Both the position numbers and the translations under genes were made by a program. A DNA stretch of 11,383 nt from Methanobacteriota archaeon (lineage in GTDB: Archaea > Methanobacteriota > Methanobacteria > Methanobacteriales > Methanobacteriaceae), in contig JAEZRD010000031.1 of NCBI GenBank assembly GCA_023440975.1, positions 1 through 11,383 on the forward strand, read 5' to 3'. Numbering within the stretch: position 1 is the stretch's first letter; every line of letters starts with the position of its first letter. The notes beneath the pieces were generated by a model. It saw only the letters and a program-made list of their open reading frames with translations. It had not been told where the DNA came from and made no database searches. Of this stretch, positions 1-5,465 are shown piece after piece.

Positions 1-1
1 T

Positions 2-418
2 AGCTGTGGAGCAGAAGTTAAAGAAGGAACTGTATTTTGTGATAAATGTGGAGCAGAAGTAGATGCAGAAAATCCAACTGGACAAAACCAAATACAACAT
101 ACACCACAACCAGAAATAAGTAGAACTACTGAAATGGTATTAGGTATAATTGGAGGAGTATTTGGTATATTAGGAGCAATTTTCGCAATAGTATTCAGTG
201 CTTTTGGTGGAGATGAAATATTAATGCTTGGAATGAGTGCATTAATCGGATCTATCGTTGGTATTGTTGGAGCAGTATATGTAAAAAATAATGCAAAATA
301 TGCAGGAATCATACTAATAATATCTGCTATATGGGTGCTTGTAAGTATTTCATTATTCGGTATTTTACCGGCTGTTTTACTTGGAATTGCAGGTATTTTA
401 GCACTTGTTAGAAAATGA
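2..418 (+). CDS. Zinc-ribbon, multi-TM membrane protein (5' partial, DUF4064-like)
   Basis: The frame is open from the left edge, so the gene starts outside the window and about 138 codons are visible. The first ATG inside (134) is internal. The visible start reads as the end of a small zinc ribbon: C-G-A-E-V at residues 2-6, then F-C-D-K-C-G-A-E-V around residues 12-20. The first Cys of the first knuckle lies upstream. A polar Gln/Pro/Thr linker follows, then three or four hydrophobic segments rich in Gly, Ile and Ala (about 133-215, 225-285 and 300-410, the last long enough for two helices), ending in a short basic tail. A zinc ribbon followed by a small Gly-rich membrane domain is typical of DUF4064-like proteins; no reaction is known. 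A hairpin with a T-run ends the gene just downstream. The architecture is well supported, the family name less so. Confidence 0.75.
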   Translation, partial: SCGAEVKEGTVFCDKCGAEVDAENPTGQNQIQHTPQPEISRTTEMVLGIIGGVFGILGAIFAIVFSAFGGDEILMLGMSALIGSIVGIVGAVYVKNNAKYAGIILIISAIWVLVSISLFGILPAVLLGIAGILALVRK

Positions 419-437
419 ACAAGTAAAATATAAAATC

Positions 438-491
438 TAGGAGTAAGATTCCATAATTAATAAATTAGAATCTTATTCCTATTTTTTTTTT
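438..491 (+). terminator. Hairpin plus T-run after the zinc-ribbon gene
   Basis: A 14-nt arm at 438-451 (TAGGAGTAAGATTC) pairs with 468-481 (GAATCTTATTCCTA), with a single G-T pair and a 16-nt AT-rich loop. A run of ten T follows at 482-491. In archaea the T-run alone usually suffices, so the perfect stem is a bonus. It separates the zinc-ribbon gene from the secreted-protein gene at 531. Confidence 0.7.
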
Positions 492-530
492 AAACTTTTG
501 AATAATAACTAATAAGAAATAAATGATATT

Positions 531-1334
531 ATGGAAAATAAAAAATTAATAATAATTTTAGTAACTGTCATTATAGTTGCAGTAATTCTTGCTGGAACAG
601 CAATAGCTTTAACGGGTGTTAATCCATTAAATACTAATAAAGAGTATAATTTTAATCAATACACAATGAATGTTCCATCAAATGCTGTTTTTACAAATAC
701 TAGTAATGCCACTGGATTATTACCTGGTCAAACTATATACTCTGATATTAACGATAGTTTAATAACTGGTTATGCTTTTAGTGAAATGTTTCAAGGAAAT
801 TCTACAGGTTATATGAGTGACTTATTAAGTAAACAATCAGATTTTACTCCATTAAATAATATTACTAATTTAAGTAGTAATTGTAAAATTTACCAGCTAG
901 CTTCCAATAACACTATGGGTGTTAAATATATTGGAACTTATTGCCAAAATAATTCTGTTGTAATAGTTGGTGCTAATGATACTGATACATTAAAGATGAT
1001 GTTGAATAGTGTTAATATTACTGTTAATGAGTCCACACTTGCTACTGCTTCTAGTTCACAATCTAGTGGAGAATCTAGTAATAGTGGTGTTGTAAGTTCT
1101 GGTAGTAGTGGAGGATCTAGTAGTGATGAGGATTATTTAACCGAAGCGGATTTTCAGGAATCAAGCAAATATTGGGGTGCTGGTGATGCTAATCCTAATT
1201 ATGGTAAAACTTATCATATAATGGGAGGTATTTATAGGGATGATAATCCAACACGTGATGGACCTGGCGATTTAACTCCTGTTGATGAAAGATCTGAACG
1301 GATTATGGAAGATTATTATTTAAATGGTGGTTAA
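531..1334 (+). CDS. Secreted or membrane-anchored Ser/Gly-rich protein, unknown function
   Basis: The protein has 267 aa. Residues 1-5 are polar and basic. Residues 6-27 form one strongly hydrophobic segment, either a signal anchor or an uncleaved signal. An Asn/Thr/Ser-rich domain runs to about residue 170, with many N-x-S/T sequons (for example NTS, NAT, NDS, NIT, NLS, NNT, NES) that could be N-glycosylated outside the cell. Two Cys (in SSNCKIY and TYCQNN) could form a disulfide. Residues 171-198 are a Ser/Gly linker, and an acidic, aromatic tail of about 70 residues follows (Y-W-G-A-G, Y-Y-L-N-G-G). The ATG at 531 is the first in frame that keeps the anchor; upstream there is only a weak TGAT and an AT-rich stretch. 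I do not recognise the family. A cell-surface role is inferred from export and sequon density. Confidence 0.8.
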   Translation: MENKKLIIILVTVIIVAVILAGTAIALTGVNPLNTNKEYNFNQYTMNVPSNAVFTNTSNATGLLPGQTIYSDINDSLITGYAFSEMFQGNSTGYMSDLLSKQSDFTPLNNITNLSSNCKIYQLASNNTMGVKYIGTYCQNNSVVIVGANDTDTLKMMLNSVNITVNESTLATASSSQSSGESSNSGVVSSGSSGGSSSDEDYLTEADFQESSKYWGAGDANPNYGKTYHIMGGIYRDDNPTRDGPGDLTPVDERSERIMEDYYLNGG

Positions 1335-1373
1335 ATAACTTTTATATAAATTATTTTTTTTAATATTTTTTTT

Positions 1374-1409
1374 AATAGAGAATTTTTTTTCTCTATTGCT
1401 ATTTTTTTT
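1374..1409 (+). terminator. Hairpin plus T-run between convergent genes
   Basis: AATAGAGAA at 1374-1382 and TTCTCTATT at 1389-1397 form a perfect 9-bp stem with a six-T loop, followed by T8 at 1402-1409. The T-run is on the + strand, so this ends the secreted-protein gene (stop at 1334). It overlaps the stop codon of the convergent gene at 1408. Confidence 0.65.
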
Positions 1410-1800
1410 ATGATTCTCCAGGTAGGTAGTAGTTTCCTTTTTTGTCATAGTGGCCTGTTGGACTGTTTATGTATGCTTTTTGGTAGAATTCTTTAAACTC
1501 TGCTTTTGTGTTGAAGTGTGGGTAGTTTCCGTCATCTATTGGTATGTTGTTCATTTTTGTTATGTTGTATTGGTTGGTTATTTGTGAGTTGTTTGCATAT
1601 TTGTTTGATAGGGTTGTGTAGTTGGTTGAGTCGTTTTCGTCTTCGGAGAATATGGTGGAGTTGTCTCCGTTAGGGTTTGTTAGGTTTATATTTTTTGTTA
1701 TGGTGTTTAGGTTAATGTTTGAGTTGGTGTGGGTTGTAAATCCTATTGATCCTATTATTATGATTATTATGGATACTATGAGTATTATCTTTTTTTCCAT
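1408..1800 (-). CDS. Small exported protein, unknown function
   Basis: The protein has 130 aa. It starts M-E-K-K, followed by an Ile-rich membrane segment (residues 5-22), which is a clear signal or anchor. The rest is Asn/Thr/Ser-rich with several sequons (NLT, NST, NDS, NYT, NNS, NIT). The C-terminal 45 residues are more ordered and aromatic (F-K-E-F-Y-Q-K, G-H-Y-D-K-K-G-N-Y-Y). The start is the ATG at 1800. A TATA-like AAATATAAA sits about 29 nt upstream, so the leader would be very short; AGGA lies about 9 nt before the ATG. It converges on the larger exported protein at 531 and has a similar design, but I see no sequence homology between them. The coding strand is rich in A and C, like its neighbour at 1870 and unlike the minus-strand genes beyond 2330. 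Family not recognised. Confidence 0.7.
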   Translation of the reverse strand: MEKKIILIVSIIIIIIGSIGFTTHTNSNINLNTITKNINLTNPNGDNSTIFSEDENDSTNYTTLSNKYANNSQITNQYNITKMNNIPIDDGNYPHFNTKAEFKEFYQKAYINSPTGHYDKKGNYYLPGES

Positions 1801-1824
1801 GTTTTTTTCCTACTTGGTTTTATG

Positions 1825-1833
1825 TTTATATTT
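1825..1833 (-). promoter_or_regulatory. TATA box for the small exported protein
   Basis: On the minus strand this reads AAATATAAA. It is centred about 29 nt upstream of the ATG at 1800, the spacing expected for a leaderless or nearly leaderless archaeal transcript. Confidence 0.4.
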
Positions 1834-1869
1834 TATGGTAGGAATTTATTATTAAGTTTTTATTTTTTT

Positions 1870-2226
1870 TTATTTTAGGTTGTGGTGTATTAGTACTAGT
1901 ATTACTCCGTTTGGGTCTTGGATTTTTGCCATTTCTCCTACTGTTATTTTTGTGGTTTCTTGTAGGATTTTTATTCCTTTTTCTTTTAGTTTTGTGATTT
2001 CTTTTTCTATGTTTTCTACTTCTATTCCTATTGAGTAGAATCCTGTTTCATAGTCTGTGTTTTCTATGAGTTCTATCATTACTTCTCCTTTGTCTTGTAG
2101 TAGGGTTATTTTGTTGTTGTTTGGTAGGTTGTATGTGCTGTGTATTTTGAATCCTAGGTGTTTTGTGTAGAATTTTATGGATTCTTCCATGTTTTGTACT
2201 ATCATTGTGTTTAGTTTTATTTGCAT
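1870..2226 (-). CDS. VOC/glyoxalase-fold protein
   Basis: The protein has 118 aa, the usual size of a single-domain vicinal-oxygen-chelate (glyoxalase/bleomycin-resistance/dioxygenase) protein. The N-terminal beta-alpha unit is plain: T-M-I-V-Q-N-M-E-E-S-I-K-F-Y around residues 7-20, then H-L-G-F-K-I. The second half-repeat starts near residue 65 (Y-S-I-G-I-E-V-E-N-I-E-K) and ends in the D-P-N-G-V turn near residue 107. Family enzymes bind a metal through His/Glu. Here the first-strand His position is Thr or Asn, and the Glu usually seen shortly after D-P-x-G is Val, so metal-dependent catalysis is doubtful and ligand binding is possible. The ATG at 2226 is supported by GTGAT at 2233-2237 and a TATA box at 2261-2271. 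It is a single-gene unit. The fold is confident; substrate unknown. Confidence 0.85.
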   Translation of the reverse strand: MQIKLNTMIVQNMEESIKFYTKHLGFKIHSTYNLPNNNKITLLQDKGEVMIELIENTDYETGFYSIGIEVENIEKEITKLKEKGIKILQETTKITVGEMAKIQDPNGVILVLIHHNLK

Positions 2227-2232
2227 TTTTTT

Positions 2233-2271
2233 ATCACTTGTTTGATTTTTTTGTGAGTTTTAATATATAAA
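2233..2271 (-). promoter_or_regulatory. TATA box and ribosome binding site of the VOC gene
   Basis: On the minus strand, 2271-2261 reads TTTATATATTA, a near-consensus archaeal TATA box. The Shine-Dalgarno GTGAT is at 2237-2233, six nt before the ATG at 2226. Initiation about 25 nt below the box would give a leader of roughly 12 nt that just contains the Shine-Dalgarno. Confidence 0.65.
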
Positions 2272-2314
2272 GTTTTATAATAAAACTGTTTGTTTACAAA
2301 ACTATATTTTGTTT

Positions 2315-2322
2315 AAAAAAAA
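2315..2322 (-). terminator. T-run after the small membrane protein gene
   Basis: A8 on the + strand is T8 on the minus strand. It starts about 12 nt after the stop codon at 2334 and lies in a very AT-rich spacer, which fits archaeal T-run termination of the two-gene unit 2876-2334. Confidence 0.4.
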
Positions 2323-2333
2323 TTATAAAAAGT

Positions 2334-2519
2334 TTAAAATAAACTAGTTAACAAACCACTAGTATTTACATCAGGAAAAACAATACTGGCAATAGCTCCA
2401 ATTAACACAATAGCCAAACACAACAAAGCAAAATCAATCAAAAGCTTTTCAGTTGTGTCAAATTCACTCCATTTTCTCATTGATTCTTTCTTATCCTTTT
2501 TCTCTTTTTCATCTACCAT
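2334..2519 (-). CDS. Small single-TM protein with charged N-terminus
   Basis: The product has 61 aa from the ATG at 2519. A TTG at 2528 would add three residues but has no better support. Residues 1-20 are strongly charged (K-E-K-K-D-K-K-E), followed by W-S-E-F-D and one hydrophobic helix (about residues 26-47, L-L-I-D-F through I-A-S-I-V-F). A short polar tail ends L-L-T-S-L-F. The design suggests a membrane protein with a cytosolic basic N-terminus. It follows the DUF2085 gene by 24 nt on the same strand with no promoter that I can see, so the two are probably co-transcribed; a partner or accessory role is inference only. No family recognised. Confidence 0.65.
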   Translation of the reverse strand: MVDEKEKKDKKESMRKWSEFDTTEKLLIDFALLCLAIVLIGAIASIVFPDVNTSGLLTSLF

Positions 2520-2543
2520 TTTAACCAACTATTTATAAATTTT

Positions 2544-2876
2544 TTATAAAACTACAAGAACATACCATTTTATAGCTTTAAATATTATACATAAACCTAT
2601 ACCACCCATTAAACCTGTAACTAACCTTAATGGATTATTGCTTTCTCTTAAATTAAAAAATTGTGTAGTTCCATCTACAAAAGCAGGAACAAGTAATAAG
2701 ACTGCTATAATCATTAATGTAATATTATAATTTACATAAAAAAAGTAAGCATATATTAAATAAGCTGCAATACTAATATAAAATCCTGTACATCTTGCAC
2801 AAACAGGGAAATAGTGCCCTCTGATTTGAAATGTCCTTTCAGGTTTTCTATGGCAAATATAATTTAATGGATTCAT
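2544..2876 (-). CDS. DUF2085 family membrane protein
   Basis: The protein has 110 aa. The N-terminus carries the signature of the DUF2085 family: I-C-H-R-K-P-E-R-T-F, then G-H-Y-F-P-V-C-A-R-C-T-G-F-Y at about residues 20-33. It thus contains one Cys-His pair and a C-x-x-C pair that could bind a metal or be redox active. Three hydrophobic segments follow (about residues 33-50, 54-68 and 86-109), with a conserved-looking D-G-T-T-Q-F-F in the second loop. The length is normal for the family and no biochemical function is established. The ATG at 2876 is supported by GTGAT at 2882-2886, five nt upstream. A possible TATA element (AGTATTTAAG on the minus strand) lies near 2911-2920. It is the first gene of a unit with the small TM protein at 2519. 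Confidence 0.85.
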   Translation of the reverse strand: MNPLNYICHRKPERTFQIRGHYFPVCARCTGFYISIAAYLIYAYFFYVNYNITLMIIAVLLLVPAFVDGTTQFFNLRESNNPLRLVTGLMGGIGLCIIFKAIKWYVLVVL

Positions 2877-2978
2877 TAATTATCACTAATAAATTAATTT
2901 AAAGTTAAATCTTAAATACTTTATTATTTTAATTTATTAAGAAGAATTTTAGAGAAAATCTAATAAATGAAATATTAT

Positions 2979-3245
2979 TCATATTTTTTGATTAAATCTA
3001 TAAACTGAAATAATATTGCTACTAATAGCTCTAATACCTATATGTTTAGCATTTAATTGGTTTTCAATATGTTTGATAACTTCAAACATTATATTAATAT
3101 CTGCCATATTGGAGGGGTATGTGAAACTAATCTCACTACCTTCATCATTAATTTCATAAACATAATCGTCTATAAAAGGACAATGATTTAATATATAATC
3201 TTTTAATTCCTTTTCTAATTTTGAATCTAATTTTTTAGTAGACAT
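2979..3245 (-). CDS. Hypothetical 88-aa soluble protein
   Basis: A small, probably cytosolic protein without signal or membrane helix. Residues 1-20 are a charged helix (K-L-D-S-K-L-E-K-E-L-K). The middle looks like alternating beta strands (Y-V-Y-E-I, S-E-I-S-F-T-Y), followed by a helix (I-M-F-E-V-I-K-H-I-E-N-Q-L) and two short strands to the C-terminus. The acidic/basic mix and length look like a compact alpha/beta protein. The ATG at 3245 is preceded directly by AAGG, too close for a normal Shine-Dalgarno, so a leaderless start is possible. I do not recognise it. Natural codon use and predicted secondary structure make it a likely real gene. Confidence 0.6.
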   Translation of the reverse strand: MSTKKLDSKLEKELKDYILNHCPFIDDYVYEINDEGSEISFTYPSNMADINIMFEVIKHIENQLNAKHIGIRAISSNIISVYRFNQKI

Positions 3246-3826
3246 CCTTATTCTTTTTTATTTGTTAAATTCTAAAACTTATGGTTTATGTATGGGATGT
3301 TATTTCCCAATATAAACAGCATATAATATTTTATTCCTTCTGTTATTATATGAATAAATTATTATCTATATTAATTTATGAGATAGATTTTTTATTTTAT
3401 ATTGTTTCAGATTATTTTTTTAATTGCATATAGTAAGATTTATTATAATTAGAACTTTCTAGGGCTTTTTTAAAATTAAATTTTTTTAAAATTTTACTAA
3501 AATCAGTAAAGTAAACATTTATAATATTCACAAATCTTAACCATACAATATATAGATTGATGGAATAAATAAATTGGGCAACAGTTTATAATTCAAAATT
3601 TATACTAGGAATATGTATATTTTTACTTTAATCCTTCATTTATCTAGAATTTTTAATGTAACACCTTTTAAGATTATTTATGAAAAAAATAGTAACCTGA
3701 GAAATAATAGATTTAGGTGTGAATATATTAAATGTAAATGTTTTAAATTATAATATAATTAAAGGATTTTTAATTATTATCTAATATAAACATTAAGGAG
3801 AATATGGAAATAATCTAAAATAATAA
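3246..3826. other. Gene-poor AT-rich intergenic stretch
   Basis: About 580 nt without an open frame that I can support on either strand, and no tRNA-like fold that I can see. It contains a 12-nt direct repeat (TTTTTTAAAATT at 3466-3477 and 3482-3493). Near its right end there is a Shine-Dalgarno-like AAGGAG (3795-3800) just before an ATG that opens only a four-codon frame (Met-Glu-Ile-Ile-stop, 3804-3818). It may hold the promoter of the leftward gene at 3245, a decayed gene or an unannotated small RNA; the sequence does not decide. Confidence 0.5.
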
Positions 3827-3838
3827 TTTATAAATACT
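3827..3838 (+). promoter_or_regulatory. TATA box of the first tandem paralog
   Basis: TTTATAAATACT lies about 60 nt before the ATG at 3887. It closely matches the box in front of the second paralog (TTTATATATACT, 4609-4620). A shared AACTAAAGGA follows in both leaders (3866-3875 and 4642-4651), so leader and gene seem to have been duplicated together. Confidence 0.55.
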
Positions 3839-3886
3839 AAAAAAACTAATTTAAACCACAATATTAACTAAAGGACAGAAAATAAA

Positions 3887-4605
3887 ATGGCAACTAAAAC
3901 ACATGAAAACCCTTTAAAAAATAAAATCAAAACAAAACATCAAATTAACGAAAATAAATTACATATAAAAGAAGAAAAAAACAAGAGGAAAAACGAGCTA
4001 AATTAGAGAAAGTAAGACAAAATGATTTAAATGAGATCACAAACACACTAGAAGATACATTAAAAATTATAGAAACAAATTATAAAAACCATGAAATAGA
4101 AGAGAACTTATATTTCGAACTTAAAGAAAAAATAGAAAAAGAACTGAAAATTAATAGTAGAATAATAAACACTACCAAAATCGATTTAAAAACCTTAAAC
4201 AAAACCCCTGAAAAATTAAAGGAAACCTTAGAATTACATGAAAAAATCCAAAATGAAATTATAAAAAGAAAACTAAAAAACATATTCAATAATATGAAAA
4301 AAGATTATGATTACTTCGAAGAAAACCTTGAATTCTACATAGATGTATATGATGAAAAAGATAATAATACTGAAATAGTTAAACAATTAACAGAGAAAGC
4401 AAAAACATGCATAAACAATTTAGAAGAAATATTTGAAAACCAATATATAAGTCCTGAAACCTATGAAAAATTTAAATTCCTACTTAAAAAAAGTATTAAA
4501 CAAATAGAAACAAATAACAAACCATCAGAATTTAACAATAAAATCTTAAAACATTTAAAAATAGTGTATAAAAAAGCATTTATAAAAATAAGTGAAAAAT
4601 TTTAA
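3887..4605 (+). pseudogene. Lys/Glu-rich coiled-coil-like protein, frame broken at an A7 tract
   Basis: Read from the ATG at 3887, the frame ends at a TAG at 4004-4006 after 39 codons. The -1 frame is open from 3958 to the stop at 4605 and continues the same Lys/Glu-rich sequence. Restoring one A in the seven-A tract at 3975-3981 gives one protein of 239 aa. It would be soluble, largely helical and highly charged, with probable coiled coils throughout and no signal or TM helix. Its C-terminal 67 residues (about 4390-4590) align without gaps to those of the next gene, including Y-I-S-x-E-T-Y-E-x-F-K-x-L-L and K-I-L-K-x-L. The first half may hold a weaker copy of the module (N-Y-K-N-H-E-I-E-E-N-L-Y-F-E-L-K). 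The break could be a true mutation, a sequencing error, phase variation or programmed frameshifting (A AAA AAC is in phase). Function unknown. Confidence 0.7.
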
Positions 4606-4608
4606 AAA

Positions 4609-4620
4609 TTTATATATACT
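4609..4620 (+). promoter_or_regulatory. TATA box of the second tandem paralog
   Basis: TTTATATATACT starts just after the stop codon of the first paralog, about 57 nt before the ATG at 4666. It suggests independent transcription of the second copy. GTGA at 4655-4658, seven nt before the ATG, is the likely Shine-Dalgarno. Confidence 0.6.
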
Positions 4621-4665
4621 ACAAAAAAATATTATATATTAAACTAAAGGAATAGTGAATAAAAA

Positions 4666-5007
4666 ATGTTAAGTAACCAAGAAGACCGTGAAAGAATATA
4701 CAACAGATTAAAAGAAGAAACAAATAGTCTTGAATACCACTTAAACCAACACATATACAAACATGAATCACACTTACATGATTTTAAAGAAATATTAAGA
4801 ACTGGAAAAAATATTCTTAAAGACTTAGAAATAGCATACACTAGTGGATACATTAGCGATGAAACCTATGAAATATTCAAATATTTATTAATTCAAATAA
4901 TGGATTTAATGCACAGTGTAAATAAAGAAAAAAGTATTGCTCCAAAAATCTTAAAAGAATTACATAGAATAAATGAAATAGCTATGGGTGAAATAAAACC
5001 AAAATAA
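4666..5007 (+). CDS. Charged helical protein, paralog of the preceding gene
   Basis: The protein has 113 aa, is soluble and mostly helical. The first 40 residues are charged with heptad-like Leu/Ile spacing and several His (H-L-N-Q-H-I-Y-K-H-E-S-H-L-H). Residues 44-110 match the end of the preceding gene in an ungapped alignment: Y-I-S-D-E-T-Y-E-I-F-K-Y-L-L here, Y-I-S-P-E-T-Y-E-K-F-K-F-L-L there, then K-I-L-K-E-L against K-I-L-K-H-L. This copy is intact but half the length of its repaired neighbour. It has its own TATA box and Shine-Dalgarno, and its coding strand is A/C-rich. I do not recognise the family; a helical dimer or scaffold is only a guess. It converges on the minus-strand gene at 5358. 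Confidence 0.75.
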   Translation: MLSNQEDRERIYNRLKEETNSLEYHLNQHIYKHESHLHDFKEILRTGKNILKDLEIAYTSGYISDETYEIFKYLLIQIMDLMHSVNKEKSIAPKILKELHRINEIAMGEIKPK

Positions 5008-5012
5008 ACCAT

Positions 5013-5358
5013 TTATAAATTTCTATAATATCTTTCTTGTTTTAAAGGGAATCGTATTTGATAATGAACACCAGTATAAGGTACTATTCTTAATTCCCCA
5101 TTAATTTCGAGATTTAGCATTATATTCTCCAGCTGAAAATATAGGTTTATTTAAGTATTGGTAAAAAAAGTCTTCACCATCATTTAATGGTAACATAACT
5201 CTGAAACTTAAATCTAGTGAATCAATTAGACTGGTGTCTTCTAATGGGGGAAAATCTTCTATTATTTCTGGATTTGGATTATGATAATCACTGAGGTTAT
5301 TTAATTTATCCTCATATGATTCCTTATTCTTCAAATCTGTAACTTTTATCGTGTACAT
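5013..5358 (-). pseudogene. Small unrecognised gene with a probable 3' frameshift
   Basis: From the ATG at 5358 the frame gives 85 aa and stops at 5101. An overlapping frame, open from 5150, continues to a stop at 5013 with a protein-like tail (N-G-E-L-R-I-V-P-Y-T-G-V-H-Y-Q-I-R-F-P-L, then about nine residues). Removing one base somewhere in 5104-5150 would give one 114-aa protein. Within it, S-F-R-V-M-L-P-L-N-D-G-E-D-F-F-Y-Q-Y-L resembles Y-Q-I-R-F-P-L-K-Q-E-R-Y-Y-R-N-L, suggesting an internal repeat that includes the tail. Alternatively, the tail resembles the last 20 residues of the kinases at 5466 and 7169 and could be a relic of a third one. The protein is acidic and soluble with no signal. 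If the tail is unrelated, the 85-aa product is an intact small gene. Function not recognised. Confidence 0.5.
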
Positions 5359-5404
5359 TTTTATTCATCATTAACCAATTCGTTTATCATTATTATATAT
5401 GATT

Positions 5405-5417
5405 CTTATTATATAAA
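5405..5417 (-). promoter_or_regulatory. TATA box for the gene at 5358
   Basis: On the minus strand this reads TTTATATAATAAG, about 50 nt upstream of the ATG at 5358, which implies a leader of about 25-30 nt. It lies between the kinase's T-run and the gene, so the gene probably has its own promoter. Confidence 0.5.
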
Positions 5418-5453
5418 TCATTGCATTATAATGGAACAATGATATGAAAAGTT

Positions 5454-5460
5454 AAAAAAA
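5454..5460 (-). terminator. T-run after the sensor kinase
   Basis: T7 on the minus strand begins five nt after the stop codon of the kinase (5466). This is consistent with archaeal T-run termination. Confidence 0.5.
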
Positions 5461-5465
5461 GTTGT

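Noticed and set aside
1622..1855. A 77-codon open frame on the + strand
   Set aside because: It lies opposite the exported-protein gene at 1408-1800. Its hydrophobic translation is what A/C-rich antisense codons give, and it has no ribosome site.
3466..3493. Two TTTTTTAAAATT copies as a possible repeat array
   Set aside because: Only two low-complexity copies with no spacer structure; not a CRISPR or other array.
4080..4289. A 69-codon open frame on the minus strand
   Set aside because: Antisense to the first tandem paralog; the Phe/Ser/Ile-rich translation mirrors Lys/Glu/Asn codons.
4294..4605. A stand-alone 103-aa gene starting at the ATG at 4294
   Set aside because: The frame is open and protein-like for over 300 nt upstream of that ATG and matches the frame-shifted continuation of the gene at 3887. 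The ATG is internal.
4644..4853. A 69-codon open frame on the minus strand
   Set aside because: Antisense to the second tandem paralog, overlapping its promoter and first half, with low-complexity translation.
5424..5433. Perfect 10-bp palindrome CATTATAATG between the kinase and the gene at 5358
   Set aside because: It is short and AT-rich in an AT-rich genome, so it is expected by chance; no second copy near other promoters was found by eye.
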